A stretch of 64,000 nucleotides of DNA from Ryuthela nishihirai (GCA_038380435.1 JAWZYU010000019.1:20733801-20797800); one strand, 5' to 3'; shown: positions 39,930-53,261, counted from the first letter of the stretch. Notes: generated from the sequence alone by a model not told the origin. Numbers and translations are program-made.

Positions 39930-42900
39930 GGTTAATTAATTTTTTTAACTTAAAGGAAATTATATTCCTTCCCTGGAAAGGAATTAGGCTACTGCGTTAG
40001 GAAATATTCCTTTTCTATCGATTGTAATCGGGTAACGAAATTTTCCCTTTCTATCAAGTGTTCTGATCAGAGCGGTTCCATTACAAAGGAATTTTATTCT
40101 GTTGTCAAAAAGCAAAAAAATAGGAGATAACGTTCATTACGGAGAATATAGGAGGTAACTTTCTAAATGAGGGACGGTCATCCACAAGGGCCACCTGTCC
40201 TCCATACAGGTGGACAAGTTGTAAACCTAAATACGACCAGAGGACCGAATTTATCATAACGTGTACTTGTCTCTAATATGCTCATAAGTCCACACAAACT
40301 GAGCCGCAAATATTAAGTGAAAAGCAATAGGGAGAGAAATTAAAATAACCCTTTCTTGGTTCGATATCCATTTTAAAAGCAAAAATTTTGAATATCGATT
40401 TGTGATATTAAATATTCCGTTAAAAAAGGTAAGCATTCTGATTGTTGAACAAATAACACCAGGCATTTTTAATACTTAATACTTTACTTTTATTTGTCTT
40501 TAAAAATATTTAAGTAAAAAGAAGTATTTATGGTGAATTACAAATACAGTCAGTTGCATTATCGTAAAAACATATTTTATTATGAATATTGTCGCTTCAA
40601 TTATGATTTTTCATCATGACAGAAAATATAGTTGTTTTGTAAATCAAAAAAATTACCTGTTAAAAATCCTAAAAATTCTCAAATAATATACTTCTTAGCA
40701 AACCTTTTTTTTTTTGAAAATTTTCTAAAAACTATAAAATAAAATTTCTGCTAAAATATCACTCGTTTATTTTAGCGATGATATATAATATTTCTTTTCA
40801 TTGCGTATTTAAATCAGGTAAAAGGAAAATATTAAATTGTGTACCATTCAGAAGCTTTTGAATTAAATATGTCAGTTATTTATTGTTATACATTTTAAGA
40901 TCATATAATTTTACTTCAAACATTAACTGGCGTGTTCTACCTTAGTGACAAAATATACTCAATAAAGTTTTCACCGGTAATGAAACATAAAAAAACGTCA
41001 CGAAATAGGCTACAAGAAAAGTGATAGGGATCATGCTAAATTAAATCAGTAACAATCTATAAAACATACGAAAGCCAAATGAAAACCTCGGATAGAGCCA
41101 CGACTGTGAGGTTTTTAGACAAGCTCTTTTCAAGAGAAACAAGAGTGAAGTGGTTCGACTGAACTGACTTAAATGCACGAAATTCGATCGATTGTAGAAA
41201 TTTATCCAATAACAAAATTGCGAAATATAATTGGAATGTCATTAAATAAGAATAAAAAGTATTTTGTTAAAATTTATAAACTTTACGAGATGCACTTTGA
41301 GAGATAAGGTAAATAAATAGGCGTGTAAATTTTGTACTCCTCTATTTCTGGTTAAAAAACGTGCGTTTGAAGATTCATGTGCATTTGACACACTCAGACA
41401 TAATGGAAATTTCCATGCTGATTATGATATTAATGAAAATTATCCAAAAGACTAAAAATAGTAAATTCCGTTTTATTCTTTAAAAACTGCGCCATCCTAT
41501 TTTTTTTTTATGGGAGAGGGGTTGAATGTGGATATCTTCGTAATATGGATTTCCTTCGGGTTCTGTTTTTTGTCGAAAATCATTTAAAATATCGTAATGA
41601 CAAAAAGCCGGTTTTAAACATAATATTGAAATTCCAAAGATATGGAACACAGCCACCATATGAGAATGAGGAGTCCGTGTCCATTTACAAAAAAGTCACG
41701 CTGATTTTTTAAGCTTGGCTTTGAAAAAGTAACATTTAATTTTTAAGGATATGAAATGAATATTTAAGTGGACAAATTGGCAACATTATACCATATTAAA
41801 TAATCATAGATAGGTTCCGAAATGGAAAATCATGAACTGCCAGAAGTAATGAAAGAATAAACAACATAGACGTAATAAATACAAGTCTGTTGCGTACATA
41901 TTGAAAGGAATTTTGGAATTTTTTGAGCAAACATAAGAAAAAAACAAATAAAATTTTTTTAATAATATTTTGTTTTTTTCCCCTTTGTTATTGGGAAAAC
42001 GAGCGCAAAGCACCCAATACACCCTCTCGATATGATACTTCAGTTATTAAGGAAAATGAAGCAGATGCCGCTATGAAGAGCGTAGGAGAGAGCTACATCT
42101 GTACAGTACATTGGCGTCCTCTGCTCATCTGCAGGACGAGGGAATAAACAACACAGCTGAAATAATAAAATTTTTGAAGTTGTGCAGAATCCTATGGAGA
42201 ATCACTTTTGCACAAGTTGAAGAATACTTATTTTGGCAAAGTTTTGATCGCTTAAAAGACGAACTGCGAAATTTTCCATTTTGAAATTTACGCAACGTCG
42301 ATTTTAGTCTCAAAAACAAAAATCCCGACAGAATCTGTGGCACGATTAAAGCAGTTTCTGCAGGAAAACTCTACGTTATACAACACTAAGATATATTTTC
42401 GATATCACCGGTTTCCCATTCATTTACATTTAATCTCCGTCTCATTTTCTTATATTCATAGTTGTGTGGAAAATACGATGCTTATATTTCATTCATATAT
42501 AAATACATATAAATTTCGTTTACTTTACATATTACATATATTTAGGTAGATTTTACACATATCACAATAATTATACTTGTGTTATTGCATATCCTATATT
42601 TATGCTCGTTATAATTTGCGAGTAATTAATAAACCAAGCTTCAAAGATTAGTACAAAAAATTTCCTTTCGGATTCTGTGATTTACTTCTTAGAACAGAGA
42701 AAATGATGACACGTGTTGAATTTATTACCTTCGAAAAGTTGTGCCCAATTCCTGTTGCATGAAGCATATAGTTCCAATTTAAAGTATTTTAATATTGTAA
42801 TGCTTGAAAAAATTGTTCAATTTCCATTAGTGGTAGTAAAATACTTATAAGTTTCTTTCACATTACAAGAAATCTTTAAAATAAAATTATATTTTTAATA

Positions 42901-45760
42901 TCAAGAGCTACAGAATCAATGATATCGTATAGACCAAACATAAGCATATATGTATCAAATATACAAAAATGTTACTTTACACACTTATAGTTTTCCCTCT
43001 TGAAATATGTCTTCACATCAATAAGACTAGAATATTTTACAGATGATAAAAGAGAATCTATTGATATAAATTGCTTTAATGTGCCAGTTATTTAAAAAGC
43101 ATTTTTTAAAGAATAAGTACATAAAACAATATTTAATTTGTTTGAGTAAAAAAGAGGCACTTGTGGCGACAAAAAATTTTTTTCTGGTCGATGGTGGGCC
43201 AGATCACATTCAAGGGGTTCGCGACATGAAAATTTTAATGCAATGGCTAAAAATTAATGGTGACGGTCAAGAGAATAATCGCAAATAAATCATTCAATTT
43301 CCTCATGTAGGTGGATACAGTGACCAGGCGCAAACTGATAAGGGGGGCTGAGCGCTGTATGGTCCTTCTCGGACCCTTGGTGTCGCGGCTCCCTAGGACC
43401 TCATAGAAGCAGGATTCTTTAAGAATAATAATTGTTAATTTACAAAAATTCCACAGATTTTTGGGGAAAACCTATTTTAAGCTTCACTTACGAATTCTGA
43501 AAGGAATAAGTATTGAAATCTTGAAAAAGAAACCACATTTTTATCTTTCCCCTTGCTACATCTGCGTCCCTGAAAAAAGTGCCAGTCCGCCCTTGGCAGT
43601 GACCTGCCCAATATTTTGGAAGCGAGAGGTTTTGAATAACCAGGTGACGATGAATTGCACAGAAGTGGGAGTGTCACTTTATATTTGCACATGCTCAAAA
43701 ATAATGATTACGAATCCTCCATCCATGATTTTTTATAGTTTTTTTTTAAATGCCAAATTTTAAACCGAGGAGATTTGAATCCCGAAAACTACTCCCGTGG
43801 ATGGATAATAGAAAGAATATGTCACTACAGATAGCTCTGAAATCTGAATCAACAAACTTGGGTTTCTGAATGCTTGTTTTCTGAAAAAAACTGAATCAAC
43901 AAAACTTTTTTTTAGGTTCTCCATTGGCAAATGTTTCAGTAGATTAAACAATTGCGCAGAACGGATAACTTCGCCCAGTCCTATCGGAGGTCATCAGAAA
44001 CTGATGGAATAGGGACAAGGAGTAAATCATCCACAGATAATGCAGCTGTAATTAATGTGTCAGTCACAACATGGACAACACTGTGTTTTGTTAATGATGA
44101 GGATATTAATATTGCGGCAAATGATCCTTTTGTTCATGCTAAGAGGGATGCGACAAATGACCATTTCATACAACTTGTTTTCATTCTAAGAGAATCTTTG
44201 AAATGACCACTTGGCACAAATCGTATTCGAGAATGATGCAAATAACTAATTATTGTAATTCGCATCCATGCCAAGCACAACTCAATTTGTTATTACCACG
44301 AAGTTCATAATCAAATGCTCGCTGAGTGAATATCAATGTCACTGAAGGGAAATTCAAACACGTCAGGAATGACCTTTGTCATTGGTACATTGGACATTTG
44401 TCATTGGTACATTTTATCAAGGGTACATTTTGAATTGGCGAAATGATAATTTAGAACAGGAGTACTCAAATAATGGCAATCAGGTCAGATCCTTACAGAG
44501 AAAAAAATGTGGACCGCAAAGAACATCAAAAATATCAAAAGCAAAAAAAGTATTTGCTTTCGCAAAAGAAATGTTGGAAACGGAAAAAAATTCAGAAAAA
44601 TGCTTTGTAGATATAACTGACTATGAAGCATAATATAAGAATATAATTTTAAATTATTTTCCTTTCCTTTTCGATTCTTGAAGCCCTAAAGTGTTTATCT
44701 TCATCTCAATCCCACGAAATGGCCAAAAGTTTGAGAAAAAAATGAATAAACCCGGTTCACTTCAAAACATAATTGAGTAATCCTAGAGTAAAGTGATGAA
44801 AGAATGTTCAAAACAGTGATTTGGTGAAAACAAAAATCGATTACTGAAAGTTCGTATGATCAGATAGCAACTGTTCATATAAGTATTAATTCTTCGTGGT
44901 TAGCCAGCAAACATGAAATATGAAATTGCGGACTCATCATTTTAAGTGAGATATAAAACTAGTAAATATAGACAGTTTCACTATCTTTCAATTCTGTATA
45001 CTTATATGAATATTTAAATGAAGAATTACAATTGGAATTATTACCATTAGAATAGAGTGCACACTTTACGTATAAGAAATGTTTTGTTAAAATTAACAAG
45101 TATATATTGATTAAAAATTAATAAAAACGAATATAAAATTTCCACTATACTATGTACAGTACAAAACAAATATTTTTCAAATCATGCTAAAAATTGCATT
45201 CAAGTTACATAATTAAAATTGTTATGATAGGTAATTTGGGTTCGTCAGGTGAAACAAATACTTCAGTTGATATGAAATATAAACAGAAGAAAATTCCTGA
45301 AAAGGAAGAGTTTAAAAATTTCCTGCTTTAGTTAACAAAAAAAAATGGTTCCATGTAAAAAGTGGAGCCTCAGAAACATCTTCCATGTGTAAATAGTGTT
45401 AGCAAAGTTTTTATCTTCTTTTTTTATTATTTCTTGAATAAGGCTAATGAGTCTAGATCTAAATCCCTTTTATCGACATAGATGAAACTTTGATTTTGCT
45501 AACTATTACCAGATAACTTAGATATTTACAACTTTTGATATATGCAAGCAAATAAGAACTTTTGGAAATATGAACTCTATACTACTATGCACGGCCAAGG
45601 TCCGGAAAAAAGTTATAAAACTGAATCAGTTTCCTAAGAGCGAATGATTGGCCATAAACTAGACTTGGACCGACATGGAGTGATATACGTAGCGTTTCCT
45701 GAATGATCACTACATGAATGAGCCTTCCCTCGAACATTTGGGATCTTTGACGAGCCGACG
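39930..45760. other. Long AT-rich stretch without recognised genes
   Basis: I found no protein family, RNA gene or clear transposon. Frames at 41923-42147, 43079-43288, 43952-44206 and 44376-44633 look somewhat coding-like but match nothing I know. They could be relics of old elements or unannotated exons. Confidence 0.4.
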
Positions 45761-45767
45761 TTAACTT

Positions 45768-45817
45768 CGAATCAGAAATTTCAAGAGAACAAAGATTCTC
45801 TTGAAATTTCTGATTCG
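45768..45817. repeat. Perfect hairpin, 22-bp arms
   Basis: Arms 45768-45789 and 45796-45817, loop 6 nt. CGAATCAGAAATTTCAAGAG begins the left arm. Confidence 0.95.
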
Positions 45818-45931
45818 TATGGAATACGAACTATTAAAGGAATTAGAACGTAGGATGATCTTTAATACTATCAGATGCTTAGAATCTGAATGACATTCAT
45901 GGATATGAAAGGATTTCCATTGCAACTACAG

Positions 45932-46001
45932 TTTCAAGAGATGTGTGAATATCGCCCCCCCCTCTTTCCAACCCCTCTCGATATTCACACATCTCTTGAA
46001 A
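45932..46001. repeat. Perfect hairpin, 23-bp arms
   Basis: Arms 45932-45954 and 45979-46001 around a C-rich 24-nt loop. The left arm starts TTTCAAGAGATGTGTG. Confidence 0.95.
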
Positions 46002-46170
46002 TTCACGTCGGTTACCTTATCTCGAGGGAAGGGACAATTAATAAATACACGTTTTAGATATTCCACCTAGATTCATTTTCGATGTTGCCAAAAGATAACT
46101 CTGTTGTTGGGGACAACTTATTAGATTTTTTTTCATGCTAATTTACAGACCTCAGGAACCTTTGTTTTTT

Positions 46171-46380
46171 ACTTTTGATACAAAAATGTATCAAAAGTAC
46201 AATACCTGAAATGTAAACCTGAAAAGTACAATACCAAAAATGTACATGTAATTTACATTACAATTTACATTTTTTTTGGTATTGTACCCAAAAATGTAAA
46301 TGTAAATTTTCAGGTACAATACCAAAAATTTTTGGTATTGTACCTGAAAAGTACAATACCAAAAATGTATCAAAAGTACA
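46171..46380. repeat. Interleaved short hairpins on a GGTATTGTAC motif
   Basis: A 12-bp-arm hairpin (46171-46182 with 46187-46198) and a loop-less perfect palindrome with 22-bp arms (46307-46328 with 46329-46350), in a stretch where GTACAATACC and its complement recur at least eight times. A frame across it has no meaning as protein. Confidence 0.9.
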
Positions 46381-46383
46381 ATA

Positions 46384-46469
46384 CCTGAAATAGTGGCACG
46401 ATGTCAGAGTAAACAGCAGAACACTAGCGTGTTCTGCTGTTTACTCTGACATCGTGCCACTATTTCAGG
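46384..46469. repeat. Perfect hairpin, 41-bp arms
   Basis: Arms 46384-46424 and 46429-46469 pair without mismatch around a 4-nt loop (TAGC). This is the longest perfect hairpin in the window. Confidence 0.97.
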
Positions 46470-46474
46470 CTTAT

Positions 46475-48650
46475 TTTCATCCTTTGATACACTTTTTTCC
46501 AACAGAGATAGCAGAAAATTCTTACTTTTAAAAGTTTCTGAATACGTGTTTAATCTTAAAACTAGTAACCGAGTCGTTTTGACCTAGTTATGACATTCAA
46601 ACATTTGCCAACCAGAAACTACTCAATGCAAAAATTTAAAAATTCAAGATTTTTTTCCTCATATGATAAATTTAATAATCAAGAACTTTTAAATTTTCTT
46701 CAAATTTGATTATGGTGATCCTTACGTCACTACAAAATTGGCGTTCACATCGTTTGGCTAAGTCAGAAAACGCAAATACTTACATGCTCATCTCCGTCGA
46801 GCAGGTACTTGATTGATCAGTGTTAGTTCGCTATTTCGTTCAGAAAAATTGTTCTGGACTAATTTTACTGTTTTATTTTGCACTAGGGGAAATTCCCGTT
46901 CTCCTCCTGGTTAAAAGAACCAATATGGCTTGAAATTATATTGCCTGTTAATAATAATGATATGATAATTATTAATAATCAGAGCTGGTTCAACTAATTT
47001 TGGGGCCCTGGGTATTTCAGAATTTTGGAGTCACTCCTGCTACCAGAAATAAATCGTAAATAAATTAGTAAATAATTTGAATAATTTTATTTACCTAATT
47101 AAACTTTGCTTTTTACGTGTATCACCCTTTTTAAGACACTTGTATGTCGTTTAATGCTCTTAGTAGCGAACTGATGAAAGAATAATTCAGAGGCTTTATA
47201 GCTAGTAGTTAGTTCAGTTTTATAAATTTAGAAAGGGTTCTTTTTTTTCATTGTTACTAAGTCCAAAGTTTGCATAAAGAAAGAATATTAATTTCTATTT
47301 AAAATCCTACTAGGTCTACTCTTTCTTGGGACCCTTATGCTCCTACCTTAATTAGATCCTGTTAAAAATATGAAATAATAATTAATATGAAACATTTAAA
47401 TTTTATTTATCTTTTCATTATAGTCAAGAACGTAACATTTTGAAATAAATAAAACTTCGTATATTGCATCAACAACTCTTCCAGTTAGTATCAGTATGGA
47501 AATACGATAGTTTTAGACCCAAACTCCAATTTTATCACAAGCGAACTTGAATTTTTAATGCAACATGGGTATGCAAAGTTTGGAAATGAAAATCAAGTAT
47601 TTCTGAAAGTTGTTTTTTCTGGAGTGATGGTGGAGGTTTAAATATATAAAAACAATCAGAAATTTTAGAACTGATTTCAATTTATTTCCTGTGGGAAATT
47701 AATTGAAATGTGTGTTAAAATTATTTTGCTTCATTTAATCTTTTAAAACTTTTTCGATTCAAGTCGTATTTTTCAAGAACGAGTTAACTACGTTTAGTTT
47801 AATCCTAAAATTAGTAATCGGGTCGTTTTGACCTAGTTATGACATTCAAACATTTGCCAATCAGAAGCTACTCAATACAAAAATTTAAAAATTCAAGATT
47901 TTTTTTCTGAAATGACAAAATTATTAATTAAGAAGTTTTAAATTTTCTACAAATTTGATGAGGTAAATACATAATATTAAATGTAAATACATATATATAT
48001 ATTGTAAATATATATATATATATTATATAAATACATATATATTGTAAATACATAATATTAAATATATATAATATTATAATTTTGCCAAAAACAAAGTGGC
48101 AAAATATCAACAGCGAAAAGAAATAATGCTTCATAATAATTAAAATTAATTAATTGATTAATTAATATTAAAATAATGCGAGATAAAATGCTTTAAAATT
48201 TCCTTTTCTGACCTTAGACTAACAGAATTTAAGTTTCTTTTGCAATCTACGGTAGTAGGTACATAAACAGAAAATGAATCTAAAAGCATTAAAAATAACT
48301 CAACATTTGTTATGCATGACGATTTACAATGCAATTTGGACGGATAGAACAAATTTACATCACTAAATTGCTCTCCATGTTTATGATATATATACCTTAT
48401 TTACATATGCAATGATATACACAACAAATAATCCTACTATCATTTCGTAGATAGTTGATCGAATCTTTGTGTCTATAAACGCGAAACTTATTACCAAAAC
48501 AAACCGGTTCAGAAACAGTCTGTTTCGGCAATCTTTTCTAATCAGTTTTTCCCCAAAACGTCGCTCTTATAAATAAGAGATCTCTTGGTTCTGATGCAAA
48601 ACATGGATAAACTTCGAAAGAAGATGCTGGATTCGTTGCGATGAGGAAAA
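46475..48650. other. AT-rich sequence, probable 3' flank of the phosphatase gene
   Basis: ACCGAGTCGTTTTGACCTAG and following 100 bp (about 46565-46690) recur at 47816-47950, a dispersed direct repeat. A (TA)n-rich block lies at 47985-48075. The phosphatase mRNA would end within this stretch; I could not pick a single polyadenylation site. Confidence 0.4.
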
Positions 48651-48654
48651 AGGA

Positions 48655-48720
48655 TTATTTCAACATTTTCTTATTCGATACGAGGAAACAAGCCAGTTCA
48701 TAAAGCCATCGGTATTGCTC
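48655..48720 (-). CDS. Receptor-type tyrosine phosphatase, last coding exon
   Basis: After the acceptor TTATCTTTCAG (ending 48721), the exon reads EQYRWLYELACFLVSNKKML, one more Lys, and TAA at 48657-48655. EQY..LYE is the conserved C-terminal helix motif of PTP domains. It joins in phase 0 to the exon ending at 52662. The spliced end is short after the PTP fold, as in two-domain receptor phosphatases. Confidence 0.9.
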   Translation of the reverse strand, partial: EQYRWLYELACFLVSNKKMLK

Positions 48721-49013
48721 CTGAAAGATAACATATATAAGTTCATGAAATATCTGTATGAAAAAAAAAGTAAAAGGAATAGAAAATAGTTTTAGAGAAA
48801 CTTGATGAACTTTAAAAAAAACTTTTATTTATTCTTATCACGACACAAATATTGAGTATCTTCTACACCAGCAGTGAGAATTGGATTATTTAAACTCTTA
48901 GAGGTACTTTTTCCCACACATATGCTAAATATTCAGTTCGCATGGACTTAAGGGCTTAGATCTGGATAGAGAAAGGTATTTTTTGTGAAGTTCATTTACT
49001 TCCGCGAGGTACT

Positions 49014-49376
49014 TTGTATCAGAACTTTTTTATTCTCAGACTCTGCCCTGAAATGTTCTTCGGCTTCACATATTTCTATTCAGAGGAGTTTCTGCGTTCT
49101 AACATTCTTGTTATTCAATCATTTCTCGTTTACTCATTTACCAAATTTAACATAATAAAAACCCATCAATATATTCTTATTCTTTCGGTATTATACGTTC
49201 TGTATTCTGTATTTGATACGCATGCCAACCAAACACTTGAAAGTGCGACTTCTCTCTTTGTGATAATTGTGCTCCATATTTGTGATAAAATTTATGAAAT
49301 TTATTTCATCATTCATCACAGCAAAACAACAATTATATTTTTTTTTCTTGCTTTTTCTAGTTTAAAAACTTCGTAG
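49014..49376 (+). other. Hydrophobic open frame, doubtful
   Basis: 120 codons rich in Phe, Ile and Leu, with several membrane-like stretches, in T-rich intron sequence antisense to the phosphatase gene. No family recognised; the base composition alone can produce it. Confidence 0.15.
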
Positions 49377-49895
49377 GATTTTAGTGAAGGAATTTATTTA
49401 TGTTCGTTAATATTATTCAAAACCTCGCAAGAAGCAATTTGGGTATAAATTACACTAACCTGAAAAGTGCGTAGATTAATGGTGGAAATGAAACCTGCTG
49501 CCCATAAAGCAGATTTATCTCCCACTGAGTGAATGTAGATAAGTATTAATAGTTTTGCATTGTTGGGAATCAGCATTGCGTGTAAAGAATTTTAATAACA
49601 ATAATAACTATAATTATAGTCGCAAACCGTTACATATATAGAATACCTACTAGGCCATTTGACTTGTCAACAGGATTCATATGCATGATATATAGGAAAC
49701 CGATTATTAAACAAAAAAAAAGGTTATAAACCAAAATTCACTTCATCATTCCATTATAATTATATGAAACAACACATAATGCAGATTATACTGAAATAAA
49801 ATAGTAATATAATTCTGAAATTTCTTTAAATAAATGCAAACATAAATAAACACTGACTAGCATCAACATTAAATTTAATTAAAAATAATTAAAAT

Positions 49896-50083
49896 GAATA
49901 CCCACTCAAGCAGCTGCTTGCCACAGAGGTCTGACAGGAGCCTGTCAGTTTATATGCCATAGTAGGTCTATGAGGATGGCAGGACCTCAGCAGAAAAACG
50001 ACACATACATCCATGCCTTACCCGGGGCTCGAACCCAGGTCCCTTAGATCAGTAGCTAAGTATGCTAACCACTCGGCCAAGTT
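49896..50083 (-). mobile_element. tRNA-derived SINE, family 2
   Basis: In reverse complement: A box TTGGCCGAGTGGTTAGCAT, B box GGGTTCGAGCCCCGG, then AAGGCATGGATGTATGTG, CTGCTGAGGTCCTGCC, CTGTCAGACCTCTGTGGC and the 3' end AGCAGCTGCTTGAG with an A/T-rich tail. The head looks like a class II (Ser/Leu-type) tRNA. Intronic. Confidence 0.9.
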
Positions 50084-51156
50084 AAAAAAATAAATAAATC
50101 AGTTTCTATCAGTACTTTCAAATCCTGATAGATAGTACAATGATTTCACAAAGGTATACCAATAAATCATGTAATTACATAAAATATTAACCTACAAGAT
50201 CCTTGTACACTATACTCGTATTTGTGTGTAAATTGGAAGGCAACTTGGATGCCAGAATAACTGTGTCTCAAAGTAGCAACAGAGAATTTAAACACTGTCA
50301 GATGAGAATTATGTTTTTGAATCCCATCAGAGTAAAATTTCTCTTGGAAAGGTTTAAAAGATTTATAATATTACAGAAGAAATAATTAATGACCTTATAT
50401 TCCATTCAATGAATATTGTCATATAATTCAATTCTTAAATAACTTTATTCCTGGAAGAAAAGTTTGCCGTTTTCTACCAGCTTTTTTTTATCATTTGGCA
50501 GGCAATTAAAAAACCGTTTATGAAATAGATAAAAATGGTTCTTAACAATGGTTCTATGAGTATGATAGTTTTACAAAAATATTTTTGGAAAGAAGTATAT
50601 CTGTCATAAATGCTTTGAAACTTATAACGTTTATTATTTTTTAATTTAAATCTACCGTTAGTTTATTTAGTTTCTTTATACATGAAATAATATGATTTTT
50701 GTGAATACTGTAATTAATACGTTAAGTTTGTCTCGCGAGGTTTCTACGAATCAGTGCAGAAAAACCCGCACGAGATTATATCCTGCCTTCTGGACTACGA
50801 TCATGAAGTCCTTAACAGATACAAGAGGCCTAAGATGATGGCTTTCGCTAAAGAAAGTTATCCATTTTAGGTCTCTTGTGCATCATTACTACTCTTTGTT
50901 TTATGTTCTTTTTGCCCATTGTGTGGTTTACTTTTGTTTGTTTTTTTCAAACTGATGCCGATTAGGCATATTTCCAGGTGAAGAAGGTTATGGGTACTAT
51001 TGTACCTGGTACTTCATTTTATGAGGTAACGATCTACGATCTACGAATACTGTAATGGCTTAAGCACGACTAAATAAGTTATACTTTAAGATGGCTGACC
51101 ATATATTTTACGTGAGATTTATCCAAAGAAAAATATAAAAAAAAATTAAAAAAAAA

Positions 51157-51352
51157 ATACCTCCTCAAGCAGTTGCTTGCCACAGAGGTCTGACAGGAGC
51201 TTGTCAGTTTATATGCCATAGTAGAAGGTATGAGAGGATGACAGTACCTCAGCAGAAAAACAACACGAACATCCATGCCTTACCCAGGACTCGAACCTAG
51301 GTCCCTTAGATCAGTAACCAAGCACGCTAACCACTCGGCCATGGGACGGCTT
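51157..51352 (-). mobile_element. tRNA-derived SINE, family 2
   Basis: Same structure, with the fuller 5' end GCCGTCCCATGGCCGAGTGG and B box GGTTCGAGTCC. The tail is a long A/T run (51125-51156). Intronic. Confidence 0.9.
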
Positions 51353-51526
51353 AAAGATGGAATATGCAAGGAAAAAATAAATGCACAATATAACTGACAT
51401 AAAATACAGGATAAATCGAAGCAATGAACTGTAGTTAGACAGGGTTGCAATTGAAGAAGTTACCTGGAGATGCATTCCTCGTGCACGAGAATTCAGTAAA
51501 GTGTCTGATAACCCCTTACAGCTCTA

Positions 51527-51812
51527 CAAGAGTCACATCGACGTTGCATGCTGTTGACGAGGGCAGTAAGAAGGTCCTTGCGGCATCAAACTCCACACAA
51601 AAGGAGATGGAGCTCCAGGAGAGTTCTGAGAGGAGATCGAGAAGCTGAAATCCAACTCCCCAATGCATCCCATACATGATCTATAGGGTTGAGGTTTCAT
51701 TTTCAAGGAAATCATTCACAAATCAGCCCTATGTAAACGTGCATTATCGTCCATAAACAGGAATTGTGAGACAACAACGCCCTGAAAAAGCCTCACATAC
51801 GGTTTGCGGATT
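51527..51812 (-). pseudogene. Tc1-like transposase, C-terminal relic
   Basis: Minus strand: VVSQFLFMDDNARLHRADL then a stop, a frame change, and NPIDHVWDALGSWISASRSP followed by LLTALVNSMQRRC. This is the FMDDNA.PHRA ... NPIEH.WD pattern of Tc1 transposases. The block usually between them (WPA.SPDL) is deleted and the catalytic Glu of NPIEH is Asp. Intronic. Confidence 0.85.
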
Positions 51813-51984
51813 TCATTCTCTGTATCTGAGGCGTATCAAATTCCTCCAGAAGACATGGGCGGCGTACGACCATTAACACAGTGCCACCCCAGACCAGTAA
51901 ACAAAATAATAATAATAATAAAAAACCACCTCTGAAATTGTGCATTTCTCTGATGTTTGAAGGGGGGATAATGGGTTCCGGGGA

Positions 51985-52360
51985 TGGGGGAGGGAAGATC
52001 ATTCGGTAGAGCGCCTGTCTGGTAATCTGCAGTTCCCAGATTCGAGTCCCAACTGGCCCAGAATTTGAGATTTACCTCTACAAAACTCCTCTTCCTGCCC
52101 TTGGTCTACTGACCAAGTAGGGGACAACCAATGGATTTGGAAAGATCATTGTCCGTTAAGCACTGGCCCCATGTGCAAGAGAGCCATACCCTGTTCTCGT
52201 TAAAGAACACGCTGGATGGCATTGAACATCTGACATTTTTTCAAAATCCATCCAGTGGACACTTTCTGCAACCCTCTCTTAGCCATTGGGATTTTTGTCA
52301 CCTGGCTATTTAGTCCAGTGTGTGCGAAAATTGTACCTCATAGGTAAAACAACCCAACCG
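51985..52360 (+). mobile_element. SINE family 1, diverged
   Basis: Head with GATCATTCGGTAGAGCG (A box altered), B box AGATTCGAGTCCC, body with GTTAAAGAACACGCTGGATG and the 3' end CTCATAGGTAAAACAACCCA. Antisense in the phosphatase intron. Confidence 0.85.
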
Positions 52361-52661
52361 TGTATAAGGTAACACCTAAATATTTTAAGATTTTGTTCCC
52401 TCAATTTTATTATATATGTAGTGTATTTTGGAACATTTTCCGATATGTAAAATAATTTTATTACGAAAAATATCATATCGACTTGTTTTTATACTAAAGT
52501 ACATATATTTAATTTTTTATTTAGTATTCTCAAAAACAATTTATTCATTTTTAGTCAATTTCGAACTTGGACCTTTTTTTTATGGAAGACTTCTATTGTC
52601 TTTTTTTAAAATCCCCTCCAAGTGAAAATGATTAACTGCCTCTGCATTGAGCGATACTTAC

Positions 52662-52797
52662 TACAGTAGGTATAAAACTCGGTCTGTTCAGTCTCACTGT
52701 CCTCACAGCTTGCAATACATCAACATGTTGCATTTCTCGAACCTGGGCAGCCAGGTAAGCAGATGCACAATAAAATCCAGAGGCTCGAGATCCATCA
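52662..52797 (-). CDS. Receptor-type tyrosine phosphatase, D2 signature exon
   Basis: The exon lies between acceptor TTCTCTTCCAG (AG at 52799-52798) and donor GTAAGT (52661-52656). It encodes DGSRASGFYCASAYLAAQV, REMQHVDVLQAVRTVRLNRP and SFIPTV. With the Cys-Tyr from the previous exon the signature loop is CYDGSRASG. In active phosphatases it is HC(X5)R(S/T)G; here the residue at the Arg position is Ala, as expected for an inactive D2 domain. VDV..AV..VR..RP is the conserved helix after the loop. The exon starts with the third base of a split codon and ends at a codon boundary. Confidence 0.93.
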
Positions 52798-53260
52798 CTG
52801 GAAGAGAAAAAGAAATTTCATTTGATGCAGGAAAAAGTTGCTTTCTCATTAAAATATAAACTGTTCTCCAAACGCAACAGTTTAAGTTTTCCTCAACTAG
52901 AATGAATATTTAGAGTTTTATATTTATTTAACACTTATGATCGATTTAAATCGGGTCTTATCTGTCTACCACTTCATGGGAACTTTTAATGTTGTTAGTT
53001 TTTTGCAATAGATTGTATCATTATTTTTAAGTTAAAGTGTGTACTAAGTACCTAATCAATATTTTATTTTAGTGACATTAAAATATTTAATGTGAAATTA
53101 AGCCACTGATCTTTAAATGCCACTGATCCAAATATAATTTTTGTTTATGGGACCTATGGCTTTTTATATTCTTCTGTCCATTCCGAGAGTACGCCGTAGG
53201 ATATTTGGGGAGAATATGAAACGATAAAATTGAGTTTAGATAAATACAAATGATAATTAC
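52798..53260. other. Intron sequence, nothing further recognised
   Basis: Part of the phosphatase intron between the exons at 57337 and 52797. AT-rich. Confidence 0.5.
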
Positions 53261-53261
53261 C

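Noticed and set aside
43079..44633. Possible exons in the 43-44.6 kb region
   Set aside because: Frames look mildly coding-like but have no recognised domains or convincing splice sites; kept only as a remark in the gap entry.
46191..46373. 60-codon frame with repeated YLKIY-type sequence
   Set aside because: It is generated by the GTACAATACC hairpin repeats.
49014..49376. Membrane receptor gene (gustatory-type) from hydrophobic ORF
   Set aside because: No conserved motif; T-rich intron DNA easily yields Phe/Leu/Ile-rich frames.
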